Positions 51,225-60,499 of a stretch of DNA of 64,000 bases are shown one piece after another. Made by a program: the position numbers and the translations under genes. The notes beneath the pieces were generated by a model. The model was not told the origin of the DNA and did not search any database. It saw nothing but the letters and a program-made list of their open reading frames with translations. The first letter of the stretch is position 1. Each line of letters begins with the position of its first letter. Location: positions 6,230,001 through 6,294,000 of the forward strand of contig NZ_PPFB01000001.1 in the NCBI RefSeq assembly GCF_002899455.1. Direction: 5' to 3'. This stretch comes from Streptomyces sp. DH-12 (GTDB lineage: Bacteria; Actinomycetota; Actinomycetes; Streptomycetales; Streptomycetaceae).

Positions 51225-52829
51225 ATGAGTGAACGTACCGCCCCGCCGCCCACCGTCCTGCTCCGTCGCGGGGAGGTGCACAGCCCCGCCGACCCCTTCG
51301 CCACGGCGATGGTCGTCGAGCGCGGGCAGGTCGCCTGGGTGGGCTCCGAGGGCGCCGCCGACGCCTTCGCGGACGGTGTCGACGAGGTGGTCGACCTCGA
51401 CGGGGCGCTGGTCACCCCGGCGTTCACCGACGCGCACGTCCACACCACCGCCACCGGCCTCGCCCTCACCGGCCTGGACCTGTCCGCCGCCGCCTCCCTG
51501 GAGGACGCCCTCGCCCGGGTGCGGCAGTTCGCCGCCGGCCGCCCGGACGACCGGGTGCTGCTCGGGCACGGCTGGGACGCCTCCCGCTGGCCCGGCGGCC
51601 GGCCCCCGACGCGCGCGGAGCTCGACGAGGCCACCGGCGGACGCCCCCTCTACCTCAGCCGCATCGACGTGCACTCCGCCGTCGTCTCCACCGCGCTGCT
51701 CGACCTCGTGGCGGGCGGCGTGACCCGTGAGGACCGGCCGCTCACCGGGGACGACCACCACGCGGTGCGCGCCGCCGCGCTGGGCGCCGTCACCCCCGCC
51801 CAGCGCACCGCCGCCCAGCGCGCCGCCCTCGCCCACGCGGCGTCCCTGGGCATCGGCACGGTGCACGAGTGCGGCGGCCCCGAGATCTCCTCCGAGGACG
51901 ACTTCACCGGCCTGCTGCGCCTCGCCCGCGAGGAGCCGGGCCCCCGCGTCGTCGGCTACTGGGCCGAGCAGGACGTCGCCAAGGCCCGCGAGCTGGGCGC
52001 GCTCGGCGCGGCGGGCGACCTCTTCGCCGACGGCGCCCTCGGCTCGCACACCGCCTGCCTGCACGAGCCGTACGCCGACGCCGCCCACACCGGCACCGCG
52101 CACCTCGACGCCCGCGCGGTCGCCGCCCACGTGACCGCCTGCACCGAGGCGGGCCTCCAGGCGGGCTTCCACGCCATCGGCGACGCCGCGGTCACCGCCG
52201 TCGTCGACGGCGTCCGCGCGGCGGCCGAGAAGCTCGGCCTCGCCCGCGTGCGCGCCGCCCGGCACCGCGTCGAGCACGCCGAGATGGTCACGCCGGAGAC
52301 GATCGCCGCCTTCGCCGAGCTCGGTCTCACCGCCTCCGTCCAGCCCGCCTTCGACGCCCTGTGGGGCGGCGAGGACGGCATGTACGCCCAGCGCCTCGGC
52401 GCCGAGCGCGCCCGCACGCTCAACCCGTTCGCCGCACTGCTGCGGGCCGGCGTCCCGCTCGCCTTCGGCTCCGACAGTCCGGTCACCCCGCTCGACCCGT
52501 GGGGCACCGTCCGGGCGGCGGCCTTCCACCGCACCCCCGAGCACCGCGTCTCCGTCCGTGCCGCCTTCACCGCGCACACCCGCGGCGGCTGGCGGGCGAC
52601 CGGACGGGACGACGCGGGCGTCCTGGTGCCCGGCGCCCCCGCCGACTACGCCGTCTGGCGCACCGGCGAACTCGTCGTCCAGGCGCCCGACGACCGGGTG
52701 GCCCGCTGGTCCACCGACCCGAGGTCCGGCACCCCCGGCCTGCCCGACCTCACCCCCGGCCGTGACCTGCCCGTCTGCCTCCGCACGGTGGTCGGCGGCC
52801 GCACGGTCTTCGTACGACCGGGCGAGTGA
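51225..52829 (+). CDS. YtcJ-like metal-dependent amidohydrolase
   Basis: 534 residues from ATG 51225. Amidohydrolase-3 domain: metal ligands in 'DAHVHTTATG' (about 71-80), 'FADGALGSHTACL', 'HAIGDAAV', 'HRVEHAEMV' and the terminal 'FGSDSPVTPLDPW'. No signal peptide, so probably cytoplasmic. The family hydrolyses N-acyl or N-formyl compounds and exoenzyme products; the substrate cannot be predicted here. Confidence 0.9.
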   Translation: MSERTAPPPTVLLRRGEVHSPADPFATAMVVERGQVAWVGSEGAADAFADGVDEVVDLDGALVTPAFTDAHVHTTATGLALTGLDLSAAASLEDALARVRQFAAGRPDDRVLLGHGWDASRWPGGRPPTRAELDEATGGRPLYLSRIDVHSAVVSTALLDLVAGGVTREDRPLTGDDHHAVRAAALGAVTPAQRTAAQRAALAHAASLGIGTVHECGGPEISSEDDFTGLLRLAREEPGPRVVGYWAEQDVAKARELGALGAAGDLFADGALGSHTACLHEPYADAAHTGTAHLDARAVAAHVTACTEAGLQAGFHAIGDAAVTAVVDGVRAAAEKLGLARVRAARHRVEHAEMVTPETIAAFAELGLTASVQPAFDALWGGEDGMYAQRLGAERARTLNPFAALLRAGVPLAFGSDSPVTPLDPWGTVRAAAFHRTPEHRVSVRAAFTAHTRGGWRATGRDDAGVLVPGAPADYAVWRTGELVVQAPDDRVARWSTDPRSGTPGLPDLTPGRDLPVCLRTVVGGRTVFVRPGE

Positions 52830-53370
52830 TCCGCACGGGCGGCGCGCTGACGATCATGCACCGCGCCGCCGTCGCGCGACCTGCGCATCCTCGCCTCCGA
52901 CCAGGCACGTGACCCGCGTCGCGCAGGCAGGAGGGCTGTTGACAGGCGGCCGCGGGGGGCCGGTAGGTTCGGCCGGGTCCACCACCGGACGCCCGACCGG
53001 AGAACGTCCGGCCACTCGGGCCGGCGCCGCTGGGTCAGGGACGGTGTGCCGCACCGGGCACCGCCACTGGGAGCCAGGCTCAGCGCGGCGTGGGACCGAG
53101 GGACGTTCCCGCCGGCCGGGGAGGTGCGACCCCGGGTGGGGCCCGGACGCTCAGTAGACAACGGCTCCAGGGCGATCCGCAGCCGGCGGGTCCCGGGCCG
53201 GCCCGAAGGGCGCCGGGCCCCCCTCCGCTGTCCGTCCGCGCGCATCCGGCAAGGGAAGGCGTGCCTACCCGATCTCCGGGAAAGACGCCATCACATGTAC
53301 GTCCTGTCACGTCACCGCGGGCCGCGCCGACTAAGGTGGGGTCCTGCGCACAGGACATGAAGGGGCAGCA
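52830..53370 (+). promoter_or_regulatory. 541-bp spacer ending in the ppm1 promoter
   Basis: No gene is supported. TAAGGT at 53331-53336 is a possible -10 box about 35 bp before the GTG, followed by the small palindrome GTCCTG-CGCA-CAGGAC (53341-53356) in the leader. Otherwise I see nothing. Confidence 0.3.
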
Positions 53371-54246
<876 letters not shown>

Positions 54247-54315
54247 GAGAGCCGCAGGGCGGCGGGGCGGGCCCCGCTTATCCCGTGCTGAGCCCGGCCC
54301 AGGCACACTGGGGGT

Positions 54316-54897
54316 ATGACGACTGGTGCTCAGAGCCCGTACTCCGCCCGGCCCCGGCGCTCCCGGCTGCGCACACTGCTGCCGTTGAGCGTCGCCGCAT
54401 GGCTCGTGCTGGAGATCTGGCTGCTGACCCTGGTCGCCGGGGCGTCGAGCGGCCTGGTGGTCTTCCTGATCCTGGTGGCCGGCATCGTCCTGGGCTCGTA
54501 CGTGATCAAGCGGGCGGGCCGCCGTGCCTTCAAGAACCTCACCGAGGCCGTGCAACAGCAGCAGACCGGCGCTCCCGTGTCCCCGGATCCCCGGCCCGAC
54601 AGCGAGGGCAACGGGCTGACGATGCTGGGCGGCCTGCTGATCGTCCTCCCCGGCCTGATCTCCGACGCGCTGGGGCTGCTCCTGCTGGTGCCGCCGGTCC
54701 AGAAGGCCGTGAGCCGGTACGCGGAGCGCACCTTCGAGCGCAAGCTCCGCGAGGCCGCCGCGCGGAGTCCGCTGGGGGACGCCTTCACCCAGTCCCGTGT
54801 GCACCGCCCGGACGGCAAGGTGGTCCAGGGCGAGGTCATCCGGGACGAGCCCGAAGGCACCCCCGAGGGCACCCCGCGGCCCCCGCTGACGAAGTAA
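54316..54897 (+). CDS. fxsA: FxsA-family membrane protein
   Basis: 193 residues from ATG 54316. Two or three membrane segments: about 15-33, 35-58 and 94-115 ('TMLGGLLIVLPGLISDALGL'), the last being the FxsA signature. In E. coli FxsA counteracts F-plasmid exclusion of phage T7; role in Streptomyces unknown. Directly after ppm1, which in Streptomyces also matters for phage sensitivity; that link is suggestive only. Confidence 0.87.
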   Translation: MTTGAQSPYSARPRRSRLRTLLPLSVAAWLVLEIWLLTLVAGASSGLVVFLILVAGIVLGSYVIKRAGRRAFKNLTEAVQQQQTGAPVSPDPRPDSEGNGLTMLGGLLIVLPGLISDALGLLLLVPPVQKAVSRYAERTFERKLREAAARSPLGDAFTQSRVHRPDGKVVQGEVIRDEPEGTPEGTPRPPLTK

Positions 54898-54925
54898 GGA
54901 CGGCCCGGCCGCGTCCGGGCACGCG

Positions 54926-54971
54926 GACAGGACCGAGGGCGCCGTACACGTACGGCGCCCTCGGTCCTGTC
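54926..54971. terminator. Bidirectional terminator between fxsA and rbpA
   Basis: 22-bp perfect inverted repeat (54926-54947 and 54950-54971) with a 2-nt centre, located between the convergent stops at 54897 and 55002. Confidence 0.8.
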
Positions 54972-55001
54972 GCTGTGCGTCCGGGCGGACTCCCGCCGGG
55001 A

Positions 55002-55376
55002 TCAGGCCGACTTGCGGCTGTCCCGCGGATGCACCGCGATGTTCATCGCACCGGACCGCAGAACGGCGAGACGCTCCTCGAGGACCTCTTCGAGCTCCTC
55101 TCGGGTGCGCCGCTCCATCAGCATGTCCCAATGCGTACGCGCCGGCTTGGCCTTCTTCTCCTCCGGGCCGTCACCGTCCACCAGGAGTGCCTGGGCACCG
55201 CAGACCTTGCACTCCCACTCCGGCGGGATCTCCGCCTCGACCGAGAAGGGCATCTCGAAGCGGTGCCCCTTCTCGCATGCGTACTCCACGGCCTGGCGCG
55301 GGGCCAGGTCGATGCCGCGGTCCGTCTCGTAGCTGGTCACCACGAGGCGCGTGCCGCGAAGAGCTCGCTCACTCAT
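55002..55376 (-). CDS. rbpA: RNA polymerase-binding protein RbpA
   Basis: Actinobacterial factor that binds the principal sigma factor and promotes open-complex formation; linked to rifampicin tolerance and oxidative stress. 124 residues from ATG 55376. Cys34, His38, Cys56 and Cys59 ('CEKGH', 'CKVCG') form the core zinc site seen in the Streptomyces protein. The C-terminal 'RRTREELEEVLEERLAVLR' (about 89-107) is the sigma-interaction domain preceded by the basic linker. Upstream is a perfect SigR-type promoter. Confidence 0.96.
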   Translation of the reverse strand: MSERALRGTRLVVTSYETDRGIDLAPRQAVEYACEKGHRFEMPFSVEAEIPPEWECKVCGAQALLVDGDGPEEKKAKPARTHWDMLMERRTREELEEVLEERLAVLRSGAMNIAVHPRDSRKSA

Positions 55377-55437
55377 GAATCGTGCCTCCCGGGCTTGTCG
55401 CCCACAGGACAGGTGTCGCTGTCGTCGTCATCCGGTC

Positions 55438-55463
55438 AACGTCCGGTCGGCGGTAAAGATTCC
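55438..55463 (-). promoter_or_regulatory. SigR-dependent promoter of rbpA
   Basis: On the minus strand GGAAT (55463-55459) and GTT (55440-55438) are separated by exactly 18 bp, the SigR consensus for thiol-oxidative stress. The predicted start lies about 55 nt before the rbpA ATG. S. coelicolor rbpA is a known SigR target. A TTGACA further upstream on the same strand (rc of about 55514-55519) may give a second, housekeeping promoter. Confidence 0.8.
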
Positions 55464-55547
55464 CGTTCGGAGTCCCGTTCCGGGTCATGTGTCACCGTCG
55501 TGGCCGCAGCCTTTGTCAACCAGTGCAGTACCCACCGACGCCCGGTT

Positions 55548-55573
55548 TGTCACATCCGGTCACAGATGTGACA
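55548..55573. promoter_or_regulatory. Palindromic candidate operator in the rbpA upstream region
   Basis: TGTCACATC (55548-55556) and GATGTGACA (55565-55573), perfect 9-bp arms with an 8-bp spacer; the spacer contains a third GTCAC. The GTGAC/GTCAC spacing recalls cAMP-receptor-protein-type sites. Located about 80 bp downstream of the UMF1 transporter stop and 170 bp upstream of rbpA. Confidence 0.4.
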
Positions 55574-55655
55574 CAGCGGTTCGGCATCTTTGACGCGCAG
55601 TAACGGTACGCCTGGCAGGCCAAACGCGTACACTACCGCCCTTTCGCGCCGAGCG

Positions 55656-57002
55656 CTAAATCCGCTGGGGCACCGGGTTGCCCGCGTCGGCGATCGCCCG
55701 CCGTACGGGTACCCGCGCGAGCAGGACGAATCCCAGCACGAAGAAGCCCACCAGGGAGATGATCGCGTCCCGGTAGCTGCCCGTGAGCTGGTACGTCAGA
55801 CCGAACAGCAGCGGCCCGAGCCAGCTCAGCCCCCGGTCGCTGATCTCGTACGCCGAGAAGTACTCGGCCTCCTTGCCGGGCGGGACCAGATGGGAGAAGA
55901 GGGAGCGCGACAGGGCCTGGCTGCCGCCGAGGACCAGACCGATCCCGGCGGCCAGCACGAAGAACCACCCGGGCGCGCCGGCCGGCAGGAAGTACCCGGC
56001 GGCCAGCGTCAGCGTCCAGGCGACCAGCGAACCGAGGACGGTGCGCTTCGCCCCGTACCGCCGGGCGAGCATGCCCAGCAGCAGCGCGCCCGCCACCGCC
56101 AGCACCTGGACCAGCAGCACGGCCACGATCAGCGTCGACTGCCCGAGTCCCAGCTCCTTCGAGCCGTACACCGAGGCCTGGGAGATCACCGTCTGGATGC
56201 CGTCGTTGTAGACCAGGTACGCCAGCAGGAAGGCGAGGGTCAGCGGGTGCCGGCGCATGTCGCGGATCGTCGCTGCGAGCTGCCGGAATCCGGGCAGGGC
56301 CGCCTCCCGGGCGGGGGCGCGGCGGTCCCGCAGCCGGCGCAGCGGGATCACGGCGAACGCGCCCCACCACAGCCCGGCCGATGCCAGGCAGATGCGCACC
56401 GCCATGCTCTCGGACACCCCGAAGCTGTCGTGCCCCGTGTAGAGGACGAGGTTCGCCACGAGCACCAGCGCGCCGGCCGCGTAGCCGAAGGCCCAGCCGC
56501 GCGAGGAGACGGCGTCCCGTTCCTCCGGCGGCGCGATCTGCGGCAGGTAGGAGTTGTAGAGCATCATCGCGACCGACTGCGCGGCGTTCGCCACCACCAG
56601 CAGCAGACCGCCCAGCAGATACCGGTCGCCGTCGAGGAAGAACATCCCGGCGGTCGCCGCGGCACCGGTGTAGGCGGCCGCCGCGAGCAGCGGCTTCTTG
56701 CGTCCGGTGCGGTCGGCCGCGGCCCCCGCCAGCGGCATCACCAGCACCGCCACGATCACCGACAGGGACACCGCGTACGCGAAGAAGGAGCCCGCCCGCA
56801 CGGGTATGCCCAGCGGGTGCACGAACCCGTCCGCGTCCGCCGCCGCCTCGGCGACCGAGGTCAGGTAGGGGCCGAGGAACACGGTGACGACGCTCGTGGA
56901 GTAGACGGAGCAGGCCCAGTCGTAGAAGTACCAGCCGCGCTGCTCGCGCCGCCGCCCGGCGCTGTCGTCCGCCGCCGGTGACCGCACGGTGTCGGTGTCC
57001 AC
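55656..57002 (-). CDS. MFS transporter, UMF1/Atg22-like
   Basis: 448 residues from GTG 57002. Twelve predicted spans. The N-terminal 'WYFYDWACSVYSTSVVTVFL' and 'GAAADRTGRKKPLL' (motif A) are the UMF1 family marks; yeast Atg22 exports amino acids from the vacuole. Probably amino acid or drug efflux, not provable. Third gene of a minus-strand run after yczE and the phosphodiesterase (52 bp gap). Confidence 0.85.
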   Translation of the reverse strand: MDTDTVRSPAADDSAGRRREQRGWYFYDWACSVYSTSVVTVFLGPYLTSVAEAAADADGFVHPLGIPVRAGSFFAYAVSLSVIVAVLVMPLAGAAADRTGRKKPLLAAAAYTGAAATAGMFFLDGDRYLLGGLLLVVANAAQSVAMMLYNSYLPQIAPPEERDAVSSRGWAFGYAAGALVLVANLVLYTGHDSFGVSESMAVRICLASAGLWWGAFAVIPLRRLRDRRAPAREAALPGFRQLAATIRDMRRHPLTLAFLLAYLVYNDGIQTVISQASVYGSKELGLGQSTLIVAVLLVQVLAVAGALLLGMLARRYGAKRTVLGSLVAWTLTLAAGYFLPAGAPGWFFVLAAGIGLVLGGSQALSRSLFSHLVPPGKEAEYFSAYEISDRGLSWLGPLLFGLTYQLTGSYRDAIISLVGFFVLGFVLLARVPVRRAIADAGNPVPQRI

Positions 57003-57054
57003 CCGTGCCCTCGCTTCCCCGTGTGCGCGCCGGGACGACCGGGGCGCGAGGGTC

Positions 57055-57822
57055 TCAGACCCAGGTGCCGCGGTCCTCCATGACCTCGCGCAGTGTGCCG
57101 ATGTGATCGGTCATGATGCCATCCACCCCGAGGTCCAGGAGCCGGTGCATGCGTTGCGGTTCGTTCACGGTCCACACGTGGACCTGGAGGCCGCGCGCGT
57201 GAGCCGCCCGCACGAAACGCTCGTCGACCACGCGGACACCCGACCGCTCCTCCGGCACCTGGGCGGCGACCGCCGACCGGCGCAGCGGGACCGGCAGTCC
57301 CCAGGAGCGCAGCCGCAAGCTGAGCACGCCCCGGGTGCCCAACGACGTGGCGAGACGCGGCCCGGCCAGCCGCTGGGCGCGCACCACGCGCGTCTCCGAG
57401 AACGACCCGACGCAGATCCGGTCCCAGGCCCCGGTGCGCTCGATCAGGTCCAACAGGGGGCGCAACGCCGGTTCGGCCTTCACGTCCACGTTCCAGCGGA
57501 CGCCGGGGAAGGTCTCCAGCAGCTCCTCGAACAGGGGGACCGGCTCCTGCCCGGCCACCCGCGCCCGCGCCACCTCCGCCCAGGGCAGGTCGGCGATCCG
57601 GCCCGCTCCGTCCGTCACCCGGTCCAGGGTGGCGTCGTGGAAGGCGACGAGGCGGCCGTCGCGCGTGGCGTGGACATCGGTCTCGATGTACCGGTAGCCC
57701 GCCTCGACGGCGCTCCGGAACTGCCGGACGGTGTTCTCCAGCCCGTCCGCGGCCCCGCCCCGGTGGGCGAAGGCGAGCGGTCCGGGATGGTCGAGGTACG
57801 GGTGGCGTATCCGCGGGGTCAC
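57055..57822 (-). CDS. Glycerophosphodiester phosphodiesterase
   Basis: 255 residues from GTG 57822, which overlaps the yczE stop (GTGA). GDPD fold: 'FAHRGGAADGLENT' with the catalytic His, 'IETDVHATRDG' with metal-binding Glu and Asp, 'FHDATLDRVT', and C-terminal 'VHVWTVNEPQRM'. No signal peptide, so probably cytoplasmic; it releases glycerol-3-phosphate and alcohols from lipid head groups. Confidence 0.9.
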   Translation of the reverse strand: MTPRIRHPYLDHPGPLAFAHRGGAADGLENTVRQFRSAVEAGYRYIETDVHATRDGRLVAFHDATLDRVTDGAGRIADLPWAEVARARVAGQEPVPLFEELLETFPGVRWNVDVKAEPALRPLLDLIERTGAWDRICVGSFSETRVVRAQRLAGPRLATSLGTRGVLSLRLRSWGLPVPLRRSAVAAQVPEERSGVRVVDERFVRAAHARGLQVHVWTVNEPQRMHRLLDLGVDGIMTDHIGTLREVMEDRGTWV

Positions 57823-58544
57823 GACCGCAGTATCGCCCGCCGGGGCGTCCGCCCCGCGACGACGGTGCTGCCCTCGCCCGGTGCGGGGACCGCGAAGACG
57901 CGCAGGAACAGCTGGGCGAGCGGGCCGATGGCCACCGCGTACAGCAGGGTGCCGACGCCGACCGTGCCGCCCAGCACGAAGCCGGTGACCACCACCGTGA
58001 TCTCGATGGCCGTGCGGACCAGGCGCACCGACACCCCCGTGCGCTGGTGCAGCCCCGTCATCAGTCCGTCGCGCGGACCCGGACCGAACCGGGCCGCGAT
58101 GTACAGCCCGGTCGCCGCGCCGTTCAGCACGATCCCCACCGCCATCAGCGCCACCCGTACGGCGACGGCGTGCGCGTCCGGGACCACGGCCAGCGTCGCG
58201 TCCATCGCCGCGCCGATCACCAGCACGTTGGAGACCGTGCCGAGCCCCGGCCGCTGCCGCAGCGGGATCCACAGCAGCAGGACCGCCGCGCCCACGGCGG
58301 TCAGCACCACGCCCATGGACAGTCCGGTGCGCTCGGACAGGCCCTGGTGCAGGACGTTCCACGGCTCCAGGCCGAGTCCGGACCGCACCAGCAGCGCCGA
58401 ACTGGCCCCGTACAGGGCCAGGCCCGCGTAGAGCTGGAACAGCCGCCGCACGAGACGGCGCTCGCGGAGCGCGTTTCTGGCCAAGAGGTGCCCCCTGTGG
58501 TGGAAGTGGACCGACGCGTGCCACCCTGGAGCCTGACTGGTCAT
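57819..58544 (-). CDS. yczE: YczE/YitT-type membrane protein
   Basis: 241 residues from ATG 58544 (or 244 from ATG 58553). Six or so membrane segments; 'LFQLYAGLALYGASSALLVR' followed by 'SGLGLEPWNVLHQGLSERTG' and 'GPGPRDGLMTGLHQRTGVS' match YczE. Divergent from a MocR regulator 40-odd bp away, the classic yczR/yczE pairing. Function unknown; a transporter is suspected. A palindrome covers its start codons. Confidence 0.85.
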   Translation of the reverse strand: MTSQAPGWHASVHFHHRGHLLARNALRERRLVRRLFQLYAGLALYGASSALLVRSGLGLEPWNVLHQGLSERTGLSMGVVLTAVGAAVLLLWIPLRQRPGLGTVSNVLVIGAAMDATLAVVPDAHAVAVRVALMAVGIVLNGAATGLYIAARFGPGPRDGLMTGLHQRTGVSVRLVRTAIEITVVVTGFVLGGTVGVGTLLYAVAIGPLAQLFLRVFAVPAPGEGSTVVAGRTPRRAILRS

Positions 58545-58560
58545 GCCCTCCATGGCCAAT
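58536..58560. promoter_or_regulatory. Palindromic candidate MocR operator over the yczE start
   Basis: ACTGGTCATG (58536-58545), CCCTC, CATGGCCAAT (58551-58560): inverted arms match at 8 of 10 positions. The TGGTCA/TGGCCA halves recall direct/inverted TTGGTC boxes bound by MocR regulators. It lies between the divergent genes and includes both possible yczE ATGs, so binding would block yczE directly. Confidence 0.45.
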
Positions 58561-58583
58561 CCGGGGAAGGTGGACTGATTTGT

Positions 58584-60083
58584 ATGGTGCGGTGGACGTC
58601 CGCGGTGGGGGCCGCTCAGCTGGCCCGGCTGCTCGGTTCCCAGCAGGACCGCCCGGCGGGGCCCGGCAGTCGGCGTCCGCCCGCCTACCGCGCCCTCGCC
58701 GACGGCATCCGCCTGCTGGTGCTGGAAGGGCGCGTGGCGGTCGCCGCGCGGTTGCCCGCCGAGCGGGAACTCGCCCTCGCCCTGTCGGTGAGCCGCACCA
58801 CCGTGGCCGCCGCCTACGAGGCGCTGCGCGGCGAGGGCTTCCTCGAGTCGCGGCGCGGCGCCGGAAGCTGGACCGCCGTCCCGGCCGGCAACCCGGTCCC
58901 GGCGCGCGGTCTGGAGCCGCTGCCGCCCGAGGCGCTCGGCTCCATGATCGACCTGGGCTGCGCCGCGCTGCCCGCCCCCGAGCCGTGGCTCACCCGCGCC
59001 GTCCAGGGAGCGCTGGAGGAGCTGCCGCCGTACGCGCACACCCACGGCGACTATCCGGCGGGGCTGCCCGCCCTGCGCGCGATGATCGCCGACCGCTACA
59101 CCCGGCGGGGCATCGCCACCATGCCCGAGCAGGTCATGGTCACCACCGGCGCGATGGGCGCCATCGACGCCATCTGTCACCTCTTCGGCGGTCGCGGCGA
59201 GCGGATCGCCGTGGAGTCCCCCTCCTACGCCAACATCCTCCAGCTCATGCGCGAGGCCGGCGCGCGGCTCGTCCCCGTCGCCATGGCCGAGGGGCTGGCC
59301 GGCTGGGACCTGGACCGCTGGCGCCAGGTGCTGCGGGAGGCAGCCCCGCGCATCGCCTACGTCGTCGCCGACTTCCACAACCCGACCGGGGCGCTCGCCG
59401 ACGAGGACCAGCGGCGCCGGCTGGTCGACGCGGCCCGCTCGGCGGGCACGGTGCTCGTCGCCGACGAGACGATGAGCGAGCTGTGGTTCGACGAGGACGT
59501 GGAGATGCCGCGTCCGGTGTGCGCGTTCGACCCCGCCGGGTCGACGGTCATCACGGTCGGCTCGGCGAGCAAGGCGTTCTGGGCCGGCATGCGCATCGGC
59601 TGGGTGCGCGCCGCCCCCGACGTGATCCGCAGCCTCGTCGCCGCCCGCGCCTACGCCGACCTCGGCACACCGGTGCTCGAACAGCTCGCCGTGAACTGGC
59701 TGTTCGGCACGGGCGGCTGGGAGGAGGCGGTCGAGCTGCGCCGCGCCCAGGCCCGGCGGAACCGTGACGAACTGGTGAGCGCGGTCCGGCGCGAGCTGCC
59801 CGGCTGGGAGTTCGAGGTCCCCCGCGGCGGCCTCACCCTGTGGGTCCGCACGGGCGGCCTTTCCGGCTCCCGCCTGGCCGAGGCGGGGGAGCGGGTGGGC
59901 GTGCGCGTCCCGTCCGGACCGCGCTTCGGGGTGGACGGCGCGTTCGAGGGCTATGTCCGGCTGCCGTTCACGGTGGGCGGCGCGGTCGCCGAGGAAGCGG
60001 CGGTCCGCCTGGCGGCGGCTGCCCGTGTCGTCGAGACGGGCGGGACGTCGGGCGGGGAGCTCCCGCGCACATTCGTGGCGTAA
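58584..60083 (+). CDS. yczR: MocR-family (GntR + aminotransferase) regulator
   Basis: 499 residues from ATG 58584; no strong ribosome site (GGGGAAGG is 13 bp away), so a leaderless transcript is possible. A GntR winged HTH (about 30-95, 'LPAERELALALSVSRTTVAA') is fused to a fold-type I aminotransferase domain; the PLP-binding Lys lies in 'SASKAFWAGMRIGWV' (about 330). MocR proteins sense PLP or PLP-bound amino acids. Expected to control the divergent yczE. Confidence 0.9.
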   Translation: MVRWTSAVGAAQLARLLGSQQDRPAGPGSRRPPAYRALADGIRLLVLEGRVAVAARLPAERELALALSVSRTTVAAAYEALRGEGFLESRRGAGSWTAVPAGNPVPARGLEPLPPEALGSMIDLGCAALPAPEPWLTRAVQGALEELPPYAHTHGDYPAGLPALRAMIADRYTRRGIATMPEQVMVTTGAMGAIDAICHLFGGRGERIAVESPSYANILQLMREAGARLVPVAMAEGLAGWDLDRWRQVLREAAPRIAYVVADFHNPTGALADEDQRRRLVDAARSAGTVLVADETMSELWFDEDVEMPRPVCAFDPAGSTVITVGSASKAFWAGMRIGWVRAAPDVIRSLVAARAYADLGTPVLEQLAVNWLFGTGGWEEAVELRRAQARRNRDELVSAVRRELPGWEFEVPRGGLTLWVRTGGLSGSRLAEAGERVGVRVPSGPRFGVDGAFEGYVRLPFTVGGAVAEEAAVRLAAAARVVETGGTSGGELPRTFVA

Positions 60084-60098
60084 CCCCTTCAGGGGGCG

Positions 60099-60489
60099 CG
60101 GGTGACGCCCTCAGGGTGCGGGGAACTGCGTGAGCGGCCGCGGCCGGGCCGCACCCGTCGTTCGACCGTGCCCGGCAGGGCGCTGGAGGCGAGGCCGACC
60201 GGCGGGGCGCCTTCCTCAGAGGGGGTGTCCCCGGCGCCCGCCCGTGCTGCCGTCCGCGGCACGACTGCCCGCGGACGGCGGCGGGTTGCATGGTCACCGG
60301 CGGGTGACGCCCTCAGGGGCGCGGGGAACTGCGCGACCGGCCGCGGCCGGGCCGCACTCGTCGTTCGACCGTGTCCGGCAGGGCGCTGGAGGCGAGGCCG
60401 ACCGGCGGGGCGCCTTCCTCAGAGGGGGTGTCCCCGGCGCCCGCCCGTGCTGCCGTCCGCGGCACGACTGCCCGCGGACGGCGGCGGGT
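60099..60489. repeat. Tandem duplication of a roughly 190-bp unit
   Basis: Copy 1 (60099-60286) and copy 2 (60301-60489) are about 97% identical by eye, with a handful of substitutions and one 1-bp indel; a partial third start (CTTCAGGGGGCGCGGGTG) precedes them. Each unit begins with TCAGGG(G)GCGCGGGGAACTGCG, which I recognise as a sequence dispersed many times in Streptomyces genomes, usually just after genes. No coding gene fits. Confidence 0.8.
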
Positions 60490-60499
60490 GACAACGCCC

